Source of the DNA: Rhodospirillaceae bacterium
Lineage (GTDB): Bacteria > Pseudomonadota > Alphaproteobacteria > Rhodospirillales > UBA2165
DNA: 64,000 nt
NCBI GenBank assembly: GCA_018649725.1
Contig: JABIHH010000009.1
Location: 1-64,000 of the forward strand
Direction: 5' to 3'
A program made the position numbers and the translations under genes. Numbering within the stretch: the first letter of the stretch is position 1; the number at the start of each line of letters is the position of its first letter. The notes under the pieces were generated by a model, which was not told where the DNA came from, made no database searches, and saw nothing but the letters and a program-made list of their open reading frames with translations. This document shows positions 8,113 through 16,742 of the stretch, in pieces.

Positions 8113-10113
8113 CTAGCTTTTGACTTTAACGTAACTTCCGGGAGCCGCTTCGATAACTTTTAGTTTGCCAGCCCCTGGATTTCGGGCGGCGACTTTGGCG
8201 CCGGATTTTTTGGATAACCACTTATGCCAATCCGGCCACCACGAACCAGGCGTTTCAGTGGCACCTTTGAACCAGTCGTCAAACTCAGCCGGTATTTTTT
8301 TCGCGCTGTTTGTCCAGAATTGATACTTGTTTTTATGCGGTGGATTAATGACACCTGCAATATGGCCCGATCCAGCCAAGACAAATCTATTTTGCCCAGA
8401 ATATAATTTGGTAGCCTCAAATACCGAGGCGGCAGGCGCGATATGATCTTCTTTGCTGGATAGGATATAGGTCGGGATGGTGATGTTGCGGAGGTCTAAT
8501 CTCTCGCCCATCAATTTCAAACCGCCTGGTTTCGACAGAAGATTGTCCTGGTAGAGATTGCGTAAATAGTCGAAAAGCATGCGATAGGGAAAGCGGGTGG
8601 AATCTGAATTCCAGAAAAGCAGGTCAAAAACCGGTGGTTCTTTACCCATCAAATAATTGTTAATGACAAAATACCAAATCAAATCATTGGCCCGGAGTGC
8701 GTTGAAGGTCGCGGCCATTTTTGCCCCATCCAGGTAGCCCACTTCTTTTACGTCTCGTTCCAACATGGAAATTTGCGCTTCATCGGAAAATATCAGGAGC
8801 TCTCCAGCCTTGGCAAAATCCACTTGGGCAGCAAAAAATGTTACCGCCGAGATACGGTCATCTTCGGTTGCTGCCATATAGGCCAAGGTTGCTGCCAAAA
8901 GGGTGCCGCCAATACAATAACCGATGGCGTTGACCTTGCGCTCGCCGGTGGCTTCTTCGATGGCCTCAAGAGCAGCAAAAATACCCCCGGCAACATAATC
9001 GTCGAAGGTTTTGTCGGCGAAAGTTTCATCCGGATTAACCCAGGAAATTACAAAAACCGTATAGCCTTTGTCTACCGCCCAGCGGATAAAGGAGTTGTCT
9101 TCACGCAGATCGAGAACATAAAATTTATTGATCCAGGGCGGCACGATCATCAGCGGCTTTTTATAGACCTTCTCGGTCGTCGGCTTATATTGGATGAGCT
9201 GCATATAGGGTGTCTCAAAGACCACGGAGCCCTCAGCAGTGGCAATATTTTCACCCACTTTAAAGGCATCCATATCGGTTTGGCGCGGCCGCATCATGTC
9301 GTAGCCGTCTTTCAAATCTTCGATATAGTTCTCAAAGCCTTGTACCAGGTTTTGGCCCTTGGTCTGCATAATCTCGCGAACCACCATTGGATTGGTATAG
9401 GCGTTGTTGGTGGGTGCGAAGGCTTCGGTGATAAGGCGGGTGTAGAGTTCAATTTTAGCGCGGCCCAGCTCATCCAGACCGTCAATATCATCAACGACTG
9501 TGTGCAGCCATTTTGTATTTAGGAGATAGGATTGCATGATGAAATTGAATATCGGGCTCTCGGTCCATTCTGAGTCCCTAAACCGATAATCGTCAGAAGC
9601 CGGTTCAATATCGGGCTCCTTGATTTCCTGGCCCAGCATGCGTTGGGTGGTGTTGAGCATCAGATTTTGATAACCCTGCATCAGTTCCAGCTGCGCTGAA
9701 AACATCGTCGCCGGATCCGGCAGAGGTAGCGTGGAAGCTTTCATTTTTTGTGAATTTTCCAAGGCTTCCGAAAAATCAAAAGCGCCTAAATTCATATTAG
9801 CCATTCCGGGTATTTCGGGCATGGCTGGAAATTCAGGCATTTTGAAATTCTCGGCGATTTTTTCGGGATCAAAAAAGGCCTTGGGGTCTAGTTCCGTTTT
9901 CCCCCCGGCAAAGGCATCGGCCATTGATTTCGACCAATTGGCGACCCAGTCACTCATATTTGTGTTCATCTGATCCGTCATTTGTTTGGTCATTTGATCA
10001 GCAAATTGTTGGGTGAACTGCTCAGAGACCTTTTGGGCCATTTCTTCAGCCATGCTTTGAGCTTGCGCGAGAAAATCCTGCGGCGTGTTTCCAGAAGTAT
10101 CAGCCTTTGACAT
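8113..10113 (-). CDS. phaC: class I poly(3-hydroxyalkanoate) synthase
   Basis: PhaC polymerises (R)-3-hydroxyacyl-CoA into PHA granules. The 666-residue protein has the alpha/beta hydrolase core with the lipase-like box GYCIGG (nucleophile Cys400), the general-base Asp556 in SSKEDHIAP and His584 in GSGHIAG. The N-terminal part is about 80 residues longer than in the well-known Ralstonia class I enzyme. It contains a Gln/Met-rich amphipathic stretch (FTQQFADQMTKQMTDQMN) that resembles phasin-type helices. The phasin gene lies 115 bp upstream on the same strand, and phaR and phaJ lie beyond it on plus, so this is a compact PHA cluster. Granule association is inferred. Confidence 0.96.
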   Translation of the reverse strand: MSKADTSGNTPQDFLAQAQSMAEEMAQKVSEQFTQQFADQMTKQMTDQMNTNMSDWVANWSKSMADAFAGGKTELDPKAFFDPEKIAENFKMPEFPAMPEIPGMANMNLGAFDFSEALENSQKMKASTLPLPDPATMFSAQLELMQGYQNLMLNTTQRMLGQEIKEPDIEPASDDYRFRDSEWTESPIFNFIMQSYLLNTKWLHTVVDDIDGLDELGRAKIELYTRLITEAFAPTNNAYTNPMVVREIMQTKGQNLVQGFENYIEDLKDGYDMMRPRQTDMDAFKVGENIATAEGSVVFETPYMQLIQYKPTTEKVYKKPLMIVPPWINKFYVLDLREDNSFIRWAVDKGYTVFVISWVNPDETFADKTFDDYVAGGIFAALEAIEEATGERKVNAIGYCIGGTLLAATLAYMAATEDDRISAVTFFAAQVDFAKAGELLIFSDEAQISMLERDVKEVGYLDGAKMAATFNALRANDLIWYFVINNYLMGKEPPVFDLLFWNSDSTRFPYRMLFDYLRNLYQDNLLSKPGGLKLMGERLDLRNITIPTYILSSKEDHIAPAASVFEATKLYSGQNRFVLAGSGHIAGVINPPHKNKYQFWTNSAKKIPAEFDDWFKGATETPGSWWPDWHKWLSKKSGAKVAARNPGAGKLKVIEAAPGSYVKVKS

Positions 10114-10139
10114 ATCAGACCTATCGTTAATCCAAATTT

Positions 10140-10171
10140 TTGGGCGTCAAACCAATTAGTTCAACGCCCAA
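10140..10171. other. inverted repeat between phasin and phaC
   Basis: TTGGGCGT and ACGCCCAA form a perfect 8-bp stem with a 16-nt loop in the 115-bp gap between the phasin gene and phaC. Neither strand has a clear U-tract after it, so I do not call it a complete terminator. It could reduce readthrough from the strongly expressed phasin gene into phaC, stabilise the phasin mRNA 3-prime end, or be a protein site. Confidence 0.4.
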
Positions 10172-10228
10172 GTATGAAAGTCAATCACTTGATGGCACTT
10201 GGTGATGTGCCTTCAGAAAAGAGCCAAT

Positions 10229-10765
10229 TTAGTTGGCAGTGAAGCCTTCGAAGTTTTTTTCCATCTGTTCTTTAACCGGCTGCGCTGCTTTTGCTGCAGT
10301 TGATTGAACGATGCCGTTTAATTTGCTGGACTGACCAGAGATGCGGTTCGCTGCCTTATTGGCAACTTCGCTGCTTAATTGGGTGAACTCTTCTGGTGTT
10401 TTTGCTGCGGCAAATTTCTCGGCCATGACCATGTTCTCAGCAAAGGCCTTTTTAGTGTAATCCATAATCTGCTGTGAATAAGCATCCCAGCCTTTGGTGG
10501 TTTCTTTAGCCACTTTAAAAGCTACGTCAAGATTATCCATTGCCATATCAGTTGCTTGCGTATAGCCCGACTGAAAAGCCGATGATTGATCTTTAACGTA
10601 AGAGCCGGTCTGCTCGAAGCCATCCTTAATTGCTTTTTCGCTGGTTGAAAGCGCTGCATCGACAGCTTCAACGCTTTTGGTTGCCATTTCTTCCGCCGCA
10701 TTTAATACAGTATTGATCGCCTGCTCGGCGGCTTTTTGCGGTTTGGTTGCTTTTTCTGTTGCCAT
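10229..10765 (-). CDS. phasin (PHA granule surface protein)
   Basis: This 178-residue, Ala/Lys/Glu-rich, helical protein has the phasin_2 pattern: a central GYTQATDMAMDNLDVAFKVAKETTKGWDAYSQQIMDYTKKAFAENM segment (quoted only in part in family descriptions) and EKFAAAKTPEEFTQLSSEV. Phasins coat PHA granules and control their size and number. It sits between phaC and the divergently transcribed phaR. The intergenic region upstream carries three matching operator-like sites, as expected for a PhaR-repressed phasin gene. Confidence 0.93.
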   Translation of the reverse strand: MATEKATKPQKAAEQAINTVLNAAEEMATKSVEAVDAALSTSEKAIKDGFEQTGSYVKDQSSAFQSGYTQATDMAMDNLDVAFKVAKETTKGWDAYSQQIMDYTKKAFAENMVMAEKFAAAKTPEEFTQLSSEVANKAANRISGQSSKLNGIVQSTAAKAAQPVKEQMEKNFEGFTAN

Positions 10766-10814
10766 TGTCTTGTGTCCTTTACGTTACAAATAGGGGGCAA
10801 ATATTAAACATATA

Positions 10815-10900
10815 TTTTGCATTGCAAAAGAATAGGTAATCAGCAGCCGAATGTCAACAAATATTTTGCAACGCAAAATTGCTTATTTTGCACTACAAAA
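10815..10900. promoter_or_regulatory. three PhaR-operator-like inverted repeats
   Basis: Three 15-bp inverted repeats of the form TTTTGnnnnnCAAAA lie in the divergent promoter region: TTTTGCATTGCAAAA at 10815-10829 (perfect palindrome), TTTTGCAACGCAAAA at 10864-10878, and TTTTGCACTACAAAA at 10886-10900. The last two start 22 bp apart. PhaR regulators in other alphaproteobacteria repress phasin genes and their own gene by binding short TGC/GCA-type inverted repeats, so autoregulation and phasin control are the natural reading. Assignment to PhaR is inferred from position. Confidence 0.7.
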
Positions 10901-10986
10901 TATCAATAAATCGTGTTATAAAGCAAATAAGCAGCGTTTTTAGCGCTAAAAGAGCGGATTCTACTGATTTTTAGGGAAAATGAATT

Positions 10987-11583
10987 TTGGCAAAAGACGA
11001 TAAAGATCCAACCGGGCCCATTATCATTAAAAAATATGCCAATCGTCGACTGTATAATACGGCGAGTGGAAATTTTGTCACTTTGGCGGATTTGCATGAA
11101 TTGGTGAAGCAAGAAGTTGCATTTGTTGTCCAGGATGCCAAATCAGGCGATGATTTGACGGCATCGATATTGGCGCAGATTGTCGCTGAGGAGGAAAACA
11201 AAGGTAACAATATGTTTTCCCCGGATTATCTTCGCCAAATCCTGAAGTTATACGGTGACGGTACACCGCCTGAACTGGCCGCTTATTTGGAGCAGAGCAT
11301 TTCTTATTTTAACGAAAATCAGGATCAAATGACCAAGCAGTTCAGCGATATGCTCGATGGATCAAATAGCATGGAAAAATGGGCTGAGATTGGTCAGCAG
11401 AATGTGGCGATCTTTCAAAAATCGATGGAGGCCTTTAGCCAGGACACGCAAAATGAAGATATCCCGCCAAAACCCGAGAGCGGTGAGCCAGATACTGGCA
11501 ACGATGAAACAGAAATTGAGAAATTACGAAAAGAGATGGCCGAAATGCAGGCCCGTTTAGATGGTCTCTCAGCGAAAAAATAA
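10987..11583 (+). CDS. phaR: PHA synthesis repressor PhaR
   Basis: The product is 198 residues with the PHB/PHA accumulation regulator N-terminal DNA-binding domain (IIIKKYANRRLYNTASGNFVTLADLHELV) and the following DDLTASILAQIV and GNNMFSPDYLRQILKLYGD segments. A Glu/Pro-rich linker and a short coiled-coil-like end follow. PhaR senses nascent PHA granules and represses phasin genes. The start is TTG at 10987 with AGGGA nine bases upstream. An ATG at 10980 is out of frame, too close to that RBS, and opens only a 7-codon ORF overlapping the start. phaJ follows after 32 bp in the same direction. Confidence 0.94.
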   Translation: MAKDDKDPTGPIIIKKYANRRLYNTASGNFVTLADLHELVKQEVAFVVQDAKSGDDLTASILAQIVAEEENKGNNMFSPDYLRQILKLYGDGTPPELAAYLEQSISYFNENQDQMTKQFSDMLDGSNSMEKWAEIGQQNVAIFQKSMEAFSQDTQNEDIPPKPESGEPDTGNDETEIEKLRKEMAEMQARLDGLSAKK

Positions 11584-11615
11584 TCCTGCCTTTTAACTCT
11601 ATAGGAACCCTAACA

Positions 11616-12059
11616 ATGAACGACCAATCAACCGCGCCTATGGTGCGTTATTTTGACGAAATTTCCGAAGGCATGTCTGGTGAGTTTAGCAAGACCGTCA
11701 CCGAGCAGGATGTCACCACGTTTGCTGAAGTGACCGGTGATAAAAACCCCATTCATTTGGATGCTGATTATGCCGCTTCATCGATCTTTGGTCAGCGCAT
11801 CGCGCACGGCATGTTGGCAGCTGGATATATCTCCGCGGTCTTTGGCTATAACTTTCCGGGACCAGGCTGGATTTATGTTAATCAAACCTTGCAGTTTAAG
11901 GCGCCAGTTTTTTTTGGCGATACGATGACAGCCGTGGTCACGGCAACCAAGCTCATACCTAAAAAGCAAATGATCGAATTTGATACGATAGTGTCGGTTG
12001 GAGACAAAGTTGTTGTTGAGGGTGTGGCAACGCTGATGTCACCGAAGCGGCCAGATTAG
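11616..12059 (+). CDS. phaJ: (R)-specific enoyl-CoA hydratase, MaoC family
   Basis: The 147-residue hot-dog fold protein has the hydratase 2 motif: Asp42 and His47 in GDKNPIHLD, followed by FGQRIAHGMLAAGYIS. PhaJ hydrates trans-2-enoyl-CoA from beta-oxidation to (R)-3-hydroxyacyl-CoA, the direct substrate of PhaC. Its place directly after phaR and near phaC and the phasin gene supports this role over a generic MaoC dehydratase. It converges on the next gene with 5 bp between them. Confidence 0.9.
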   Translation: MNDQSTAPMVRYFDEISEGMSGEFSKTVTEQDVTTFAEVTGDKNPIHLDADYAASSIFGQRIAHGMLAAGYISAVFGYNFPGPGWIYVNQTLQFKAPVFFGDTMTAVVTATKLIPKKQMIEFDTIVSVGDKVVVEGVATLMSPKRPD

Positions 12060-12064
12060 ATAAG

Positions 12065-13645
12065 TTAGTTTACCAATAAATCGGCGGGCACGCTTTTAGC
12101 GAGATATTGTCGCTCAATCATATTGGCATCGGCATAGAGCACGCTGAAGATGTTGTGATCGTCGGAGACAGGCTTGGAATCGGCGTAGATTTCAGGTGCG
12201 ATTCGCCGAGTTTGTGAGATCGCATGGCGTACCAAATCAGCAACTTTCCGAGGAATTCTGGATGTTGGCACGTAAAGGTTTTTTGGTGTCTCTCCGGCTG
12301 TTCCAACAACGAAGATATTGCCGCCGTCAATACCGGCCAAGTATAATTTAGGGAAGGAGGCGCCGATGGTGGCCAAGAGGCGCTTATTGTTGTCGCCGTT
12401 ATTGTCGTCAAAAAAAGCGTTCATCACGACCGAGCCGCCGGGCCGGATGCAGCGTTTTAGATCGCTGAAAAATTCCTGGGTGAGAAGGTAGTCTGGAATA
12501 TTATCGCCCAAAAACAAATCAACAACGGCAACATCAAAACTGTGGCGGCAGCGCCGGACGAAGGTTCGGGCATCTTCAAGGTGGATGTTAATGCCCGTGG
12601 CGTCAAAGCCAAAATGCTCGGTCGCGGCTTGTAAGGCTGAGTGGTTAATCTCAACCACCGAGACGTTGAGATTTTTGCGTTTCAAATTAAGCGGCACGGC
12701 TCCTGCACCCAATCCCAATACTAAAGCGTCTTTGGCCTCTGGCTCGAATGAGCGCGCGAAAGCTTCTAAGACATATGTGTACATCGAGAGAGAGTTGTTC
12801 TTTAAGTCAGTGCGATTCTGAATAAGTCCGTCCTGGAGGAAGAATTTTTCAGTCCCGCCGGTGCCGTCACGGCGAGTTACTTCGGCGACTTTTATATTGC
12901 CGAACATTGAGGTGTATTCAGCGACCACCCGAAAAATATCCCGATGGGCTGAATAGCTATTGAGGATTCTAAGGTAGTTTTCCTTGGCGAAAGACAAGCC
13001 TGCTGTGGCCAGTGCGATGACAAGGCTGGCGATAACCAGATTGCGCTTGTGACTGGCGGTTTGGGTCGGGGCGAGGCCTACCAAAATCAGGCTGGCGACG
13101 CATAACAACAGGCCGAGCAAAAGAATCGCTCTGAAGTTTGTTATGTTTGGGATAAAGACAAAGGCGGTTAGCAGAACGCCGGCAACCGAGCCGACCGTAC
13201 TGATGAAAAAGATACGGCCCGCACCGGAATCACCTTCATTCGAATAGGCCCGTTGTAAGCCGATCAGCAGGGGATTCATGGCAGATAAGGCAATCAACGG
13301 CAGCGCCAGAAACAATGTCGCGCCAACAAAGCTCCCCAATATCAAATTAATCTGCGATAGGGCAGGAAAGGCAAAAGGATAGATGATGGCTGCCAATCCG
13401 ATGGCAGCGGCAGAGGCAACCGGCATTGCCAAGATCAAAGTTTCCAATTTTTCGCTGGATAGCTTGGCCGATAAATGTCCACCCCAGCGATAGCCGACAG
13501 CCAGGAAAGTGAGGGTAATCGATAAAATTCCCGACCAGATATAGAGGCTGACACCAAAATACGGCGTCATGATGCGAGAGGCTAAAACTTCTAGGGCAAG
13601 CGTAATGGCACCGGTGACAAAAATCAGAATCTCATATTTCTTCAT
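12065..13645 (-). CDS. membrane-anchored spermidine-synthase-like protein
   Basis: The N-terminal half of this 526-residue protein contains about seven or eight hydrophobic helices. The C-terminal half is a spermidine-synthase-type Rossmann methyltransferase fold: LVLGLGAGAVPLNL (glycine-rich SAM/dcSAM loop), VSVVEINHSAL, and DVAVVDLF. Fused membrane/spermidine-synthase-like proteins of this layout are widespread, but few are shown to make polyamines, so substrate and activity are open. It reads minus just after the yhhQ-like gene. Confidence 0.85.
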   Translation of the reverse strand: MKKYEILIFVTGAITLALEVLASRIMTPYFGVSLYIWSGILSITLTFLAVGYRWGGHLSAKLSSEKLETLILAMPVASAAAIGLAAIIYPFAFPALSQINLILGSFVGATLFLALPLIALSAMNPLLIGLQRAYSNEGDSGAGRIFFISTVGSVAGVLLTAFVFIPNITNFRAILLLGLLLCVASLILVGLAPTQTASHKRNLVIASLVIALATAGLSFAKENYLRILNSYSAHRDIFRVVAEYTSMFGNIKVAEVTRRDGTGGTEKFFLQDGLIQNRTDLKNNSLSMYTYVLEAFARSFEPEAKDALVLGLGAGAVPLNLKRKNLNVSVVEINHSALQAATEHFGFDATGINIHLEDARTFVRRCRHSFDVAVVDLFLGDNIPDYLLTQEFFSDLKRCIRPGGSVVMNAFFDDNNGDNNKRLLATIGASFPKLYLAGIDGGNIFVVGTAGETPKNLYVPTSRIPRKVADLVRHAISQTRRIAPEIYADSKPVSDDHNIFSVLYADANMIERQYLAKSVPADLLVN

Positions 13646-13689
13646 ACTTCTGCCCTGTCGGTTATGCGGAATTTTTCGTCGGTTAGGTT

Positions 13690-14259
13690 TTAAGCGTTGG
13701 CCTCTCTAAGCGAGGCGGGATAATAATTTACCAAGAACCTAAAGATTGGCAAAAGCGAGGCAGCCATAAAGAGCTTGGCGCCAAAATCGCCGATCGCCCA
13801 AGTTACCCACGGCAATTGTGATCCGGCAAAAGCGATACTAAAGAATAAGGCCGTATCGATGGCAGAGCCGAGGACGGAAGAGACCAATGGCGCTTTCCAC
13901 CAGCTTAAATTTCTCAAGCGATCAAATACTGAGATGTCCAGCAATTGCGCAACCAGGAAGGCTGAGCCAGAGGCAATGGCAATGCGGGGATTGATAAAGG
14001 CAGATAGAATGACGCCGAGGGCAAAGCCGACATAGACGACCCGGCGGGCGGCCTGAGCCTTGAACAGCCGGTTGGTCATATCGGTAACCAGAAAGCTCAA
14101 CGGATAGCTAAATGCCCCCCAGGTCAGCCAATCATTAATGGGATGATTAACCAGCTCATTTGAGGCTACGATCACCAGGCTCATTGCGGCGATCGGCACC
14201 AATAGAATGCGTATTGAACCCCATTGCATCGCAGGGCCGGCTGAGTTTTCTGTGTTCAT
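13690..14259 (-). CDS. VUT family (YhhQ-like) queuosine-precursor transporter
   Basis: This 189-residue protein has about six hydrophobic segments and the VUT-family signature SYPLSFLVTDMTNRLFK near residue 55, then AQLLDISVFDRLRNLSWWKAP and an IDTALFFSIAF helix. E. coli YhhQ imports preQ0/preQ1, precursors of the tRNA base queuosine. No queuosine synthesis gene lies in the window. The annotation follows the family, and the substrate here is inferred. Confidence 0.88.
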   Translation of the reverse strand: MNTENSAGPAMQWGSIRILLVPIAAMSLVIVASNELVNHPINDWLTWGAFSYPLSFLVTDMTNRLFKAQAARRVVYVGFALGVILSAFINPRIAIASGSAFLVAQLLDISVFDRLRNLSWWKAPLVSSVLGSAIDTALFFSIAFAGSQLPWVTWAIGDFGAKLFMAASLLPIFRFLVNYYPASLREANA

Positions 14260-14431
14260 TTGTCTCTATCCGTCAAAATATCGTTGTTTACCGTTGGACT
14301 TGGCGAAGGGACATAAAGACTTTGGCACAAACATGCAAGTTTTGTCGCCTATTATACATGAATTAGCTGTTCATTTAAGCGCTGATAGGATAAGCAACGA
14401 GCTGTATTCAACAGTTTTTAAGATCATAAAT

Positions 14432-14833
14432 ATGACTGACACGATGCCAAAATATTCGTCGATTATGAGGCGCGGGTTACGCCGTCGCTGCCCGCAATGT
14501 GGTGAGGGCCGTATATTTAATGGCTATTTATCAATTTATGATGAATGCCCGGTCTGTCAGGAATCTTTGCGCGGCATTCGCACCGATGATGCAGCGCCGT
14601 GGGCGACAATATTATTGGTCGGGCATTTGGCCGCACCGATTGTCCCGATTGCTGTTAAGTTTGATATCGCGACCGTGCCGCTGACGATCCTTATGGTGGG
14701 ATGGGTACTGTTCCTGGCGCTCAGCATATTGCCGGTAATGAAAGGCGTGTTTGTTGGCCTCAATTGGCGCTTTAATATTCGGGATGGTAAGCCGGACATT
14801 GAAATCCCGACGTCGATCAGCGCAAAGACTTAA
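14432..14833 (+). CDS. DUF983 family zinc-ribbon membrane protein
   Basis: A zinc-ribbon with two CxxC pairs (CPQCGEG and CPVCQES) is followed by two hydrophobic segments (ATILLVGHLAAPIVPIAV and LTILMVGWVLFLALSILP). This is the DUF983 layout common in alphaproteobacteria. The track ORF begins at 14207, but conserved sequence starts at MTDTMPKYSS, so I use ATG 14432 (133 residues). The stop overlaps the stop of the convergent MscS gene by 4 bp. No specific function is established for the family. Confidence 0.86.
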   Translation: MTDTMPKYSSIMRRGLRRRCPQCGEGRIFNGYLSIYDECPVCQESLRGIRTDDAAPWATILLVGHLAAPIVPIAVKFDIATVPLTILMVGWVLFLALSILPVMKGVFVGLNWRFNIRDGKPDIEIPTSISAKT

Positions 14834-15684
14834 AGCTCAGAGCTGGAATTTTCGGTATAAATCGTCTGCGTCGGATAGGGAATAGAAATACCATTTTCAT
14901 CCATCGCCAGTTTAATTGCTTTGGTAAGGTCAAACCTGACCGGCCAATAGTCACCATTGGCAACCCAAACTCTGATGATTAAATTAACCGAACTATCGGC
15001 TAATTCACCAACCACGACAAAGGGCTCTGGATCGTTGTTAATCCGGGCGTCTTTAGCAATCGTATCTTGCAGGACCTGTATCGCTTTTTCGATATCATCA
15101 TCGTAGGAAATTCCGGCAACCAGATCGACCCGGCGTGTTGGATTGGCAGAATAATTTTTGAGCGCGCCACCCCAAATTTCATTATTTGGCACGGTTATGC
15201 GAACATTGTCGCCCGTCGCCATTTCGGTGAAAAAAAGATTGAGTTCCTTAATCGTTCCAGCCTGACCTGCGACTTCAACAAAATCCCCGGCTTTGAAAGG
15301 GCGGAAGAACAACAGCATAACGCCGGCTGCGACGTTGCTAAGCGTACCCTGAAGCGCCAAGCCGATGGCCAGACCAGCGGCACCAATGACTGTCAGTAAG
15401 CTTGCGGTCTGGACACCAAATTGGTTGAGGACGGCAACGACAGTGATAACAATGACCAGATATTTGACGAAGCTCGAAAAGAAATTTACCAGCGTGTCAT
15501 CTATTTTGCCGGATTTTCTCAAAACCCGGGAAATCATTTTTGCGGCCCGGCCAGAAAACCACAGGCCGATGATCAAGATGACAACAGCGCCCACGATATC
15601 CATGCCATAGGTCGCTAGAATGTTGACGACTTCCTGAATTACAGTTGTGAGATGATTTTGAATTTCGCCTGCAGAATTTTCCAT
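14830..15684 (-). CDS. small-conductance mechanosensitive channel (MscS family)
   Basis: This 284-residue protein has three N-terminal hydrophobic segments, the pore-lining Gly/Ala-rich helix (VIGAAGLAIGLALQGTLSNVAAGVMLLFFRPF) and the beta domain (FVEVAGQAGTIKELNLF, VPNNEIWGGALKNYS). This is the minimal E. coli MscS architecture. It releases solutes on hypo-osmotic stress. It reads minus, ends inside the stop of the convergent DUF983 gene, and lies 22 bp downstream of the DHH gene on the same strand. Confidence 0.95.
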   Translation of the reverse strand: MENSAGEIQNHLTTVIQEVVNILATYGMDIVGAVVILIIGLWFSGRAAKMISRVLRKSGKIDDTLVNFFSSFVKYLVIVITVVAVLNQFGVQTASLLTVIGAAGLAIGLALQGTLSNVAAGVMLLFFRPFKAGDFVEVAGQAGTIKELNLFFTEMATGDNVRITVPNNEIWGGALKNYSANPTRRVDLVAGISYDDDIEKAIQVLQDTIAKDARINNDPEPFVVVGELADSSVNLIIRVWVANGDYWPVRFDLTKAIKLAMDENGISIPYPTQTIYTENSSSEL

Positions 15685-15706
15685 CTGGAAATTATCCCTT
15701 TATGGA

Positions 15707-16639
15707 TTAGCTTTCAGAATTGATGCGCTCAATCAGATGGATCAAAACCTCGTCGGCTTGGTCATTGCTAACCTGACAAGTGCCAACGGCTTCGTGGCCG
15801 CCGCCGCCTTGCTCAAGCATAAGCAGGCCGATATTGGCTTTAGATGCCTTGTTCAAGATTGATTTACCAACTGCGAAAAGCGTCTTGGTATCGTCATCGC
15901 CCGGGAAAATATGAATGGAAACCTGAGCGGCGGGGAAAAGCCCATAAATCAAGAAACGATTACAGGCATAAATTTTTTCTTCACCACGTAAATCAGCAAT
16001 CACAATACTGCCATCGATTGACGCGCAGCGCTTTAGCTGCAGCTCTGCATATTCTTCATGTTCTTGGAAGACATGTAGGCGTTGCTCGACATCGGGGATC
16101 AGTAATATTTCTTCGACCGGATGATGTCGGCAATAAATCATCATATCCTTCATGAGTTGCTCATGTGGGATATCAAAATCTTCAACGCGTGATAATCCAG
16201 TCCGAGGATCAAGCAAGAAGTTCAAAATGGTCCAGCCTTCTGGCGCCAGAATTTCACTCTCGGAATATTGAGCGGAATCTGCTTTGTCGACAGCGTCCAT
16301 CATTTCTTTGGATATTTTTGGAAACCCAAGCTCACCACCAAAATAGTCATAGACGACGCGTGCCGCTGATGGCGCGTTCGGATCGATGATATGATTTTTG
16401 TCGCCGTTAACGCGTACGGTTTCGCTCAGATGATGATCAAAACACATATGGACGCCTTCAACATAAGGCAAATTTGTCGTTACATCATTACTGGTGATAT
16501 CGATTTTGCCCTGCTGTACTTCGCGCGGCTCGGCGAAGACGATTTGATCGTTGATCATGTCGCGCTCAATGAGTAATCCCCCGGCGACAACACCATCAAA
16601 ATCTGCCCGTGTGACCAGGCGGTATTTTTGTTCAGACAT
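15707..16639 (-). CDS. DHH-family phosphoesterase (exopolyphosphatase-like)
   Basis: The 310-residue protein shows DHH-superfamily motifs: VTRADFDGVVAGGLL near the N-terminus, FDHHLSE (the DHH motif) near residue 68, VDKADSAQYS with further metal ligands, and a C-terminal DHHA1-like glycine-rich GGGGHEAVGTCQ loop. Members cleave phosphoester or phosphoanhydride bonds in substrates such as c-di-AMP, nanoRNA or polyphosphate. The name exopolyphosphatase-like is a family label, and the true substrate is not determined by sequence. Confidence 0.85.
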   Translation of the reverse strand: MSEQKYRLVTRADFDGVVAGGLLIERDMINDQIVFAEPREVQQGKIDITSNDVTTNLPYVEGVHMCFDHHLSETVRVNGDKNHIIDPNAPSAARVVYDYFGGELGFPKISKEMMDAVDKADSAQYSESEILAPEGWTILNFLLDPRTGLSRVEDFDIPHEQLMKDMMIYCRHHPVEEILLIPDVEQRLHVFQEHEEYAELQLKRCASIDGSIVIADLRGEEKIYACNRFLIYGLFPAAQVSIHIFPGDDDTKTLFAVGKSILNKASKANIGLLMLEQGGGGHEAVGTCQVSNDQADEVLIHLIERINSES

Positions 16640-16742
16640 AGTTTTCCTATCGCATGCTTCCTGAGCCGAAGATATTGCACTTAGACTGAGATGCCAAGCT
16701 GCAACATGTTCATATATATGGTTTAATCAGTTATTTTTCTAC

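Noticed and set aside
14207-14431. N-terminal 75 codons of the DUF983 track ORF
   Set aside because: They precede the conserved zinc-ribbon start and have no matching domain; ATG 14432 fits better.
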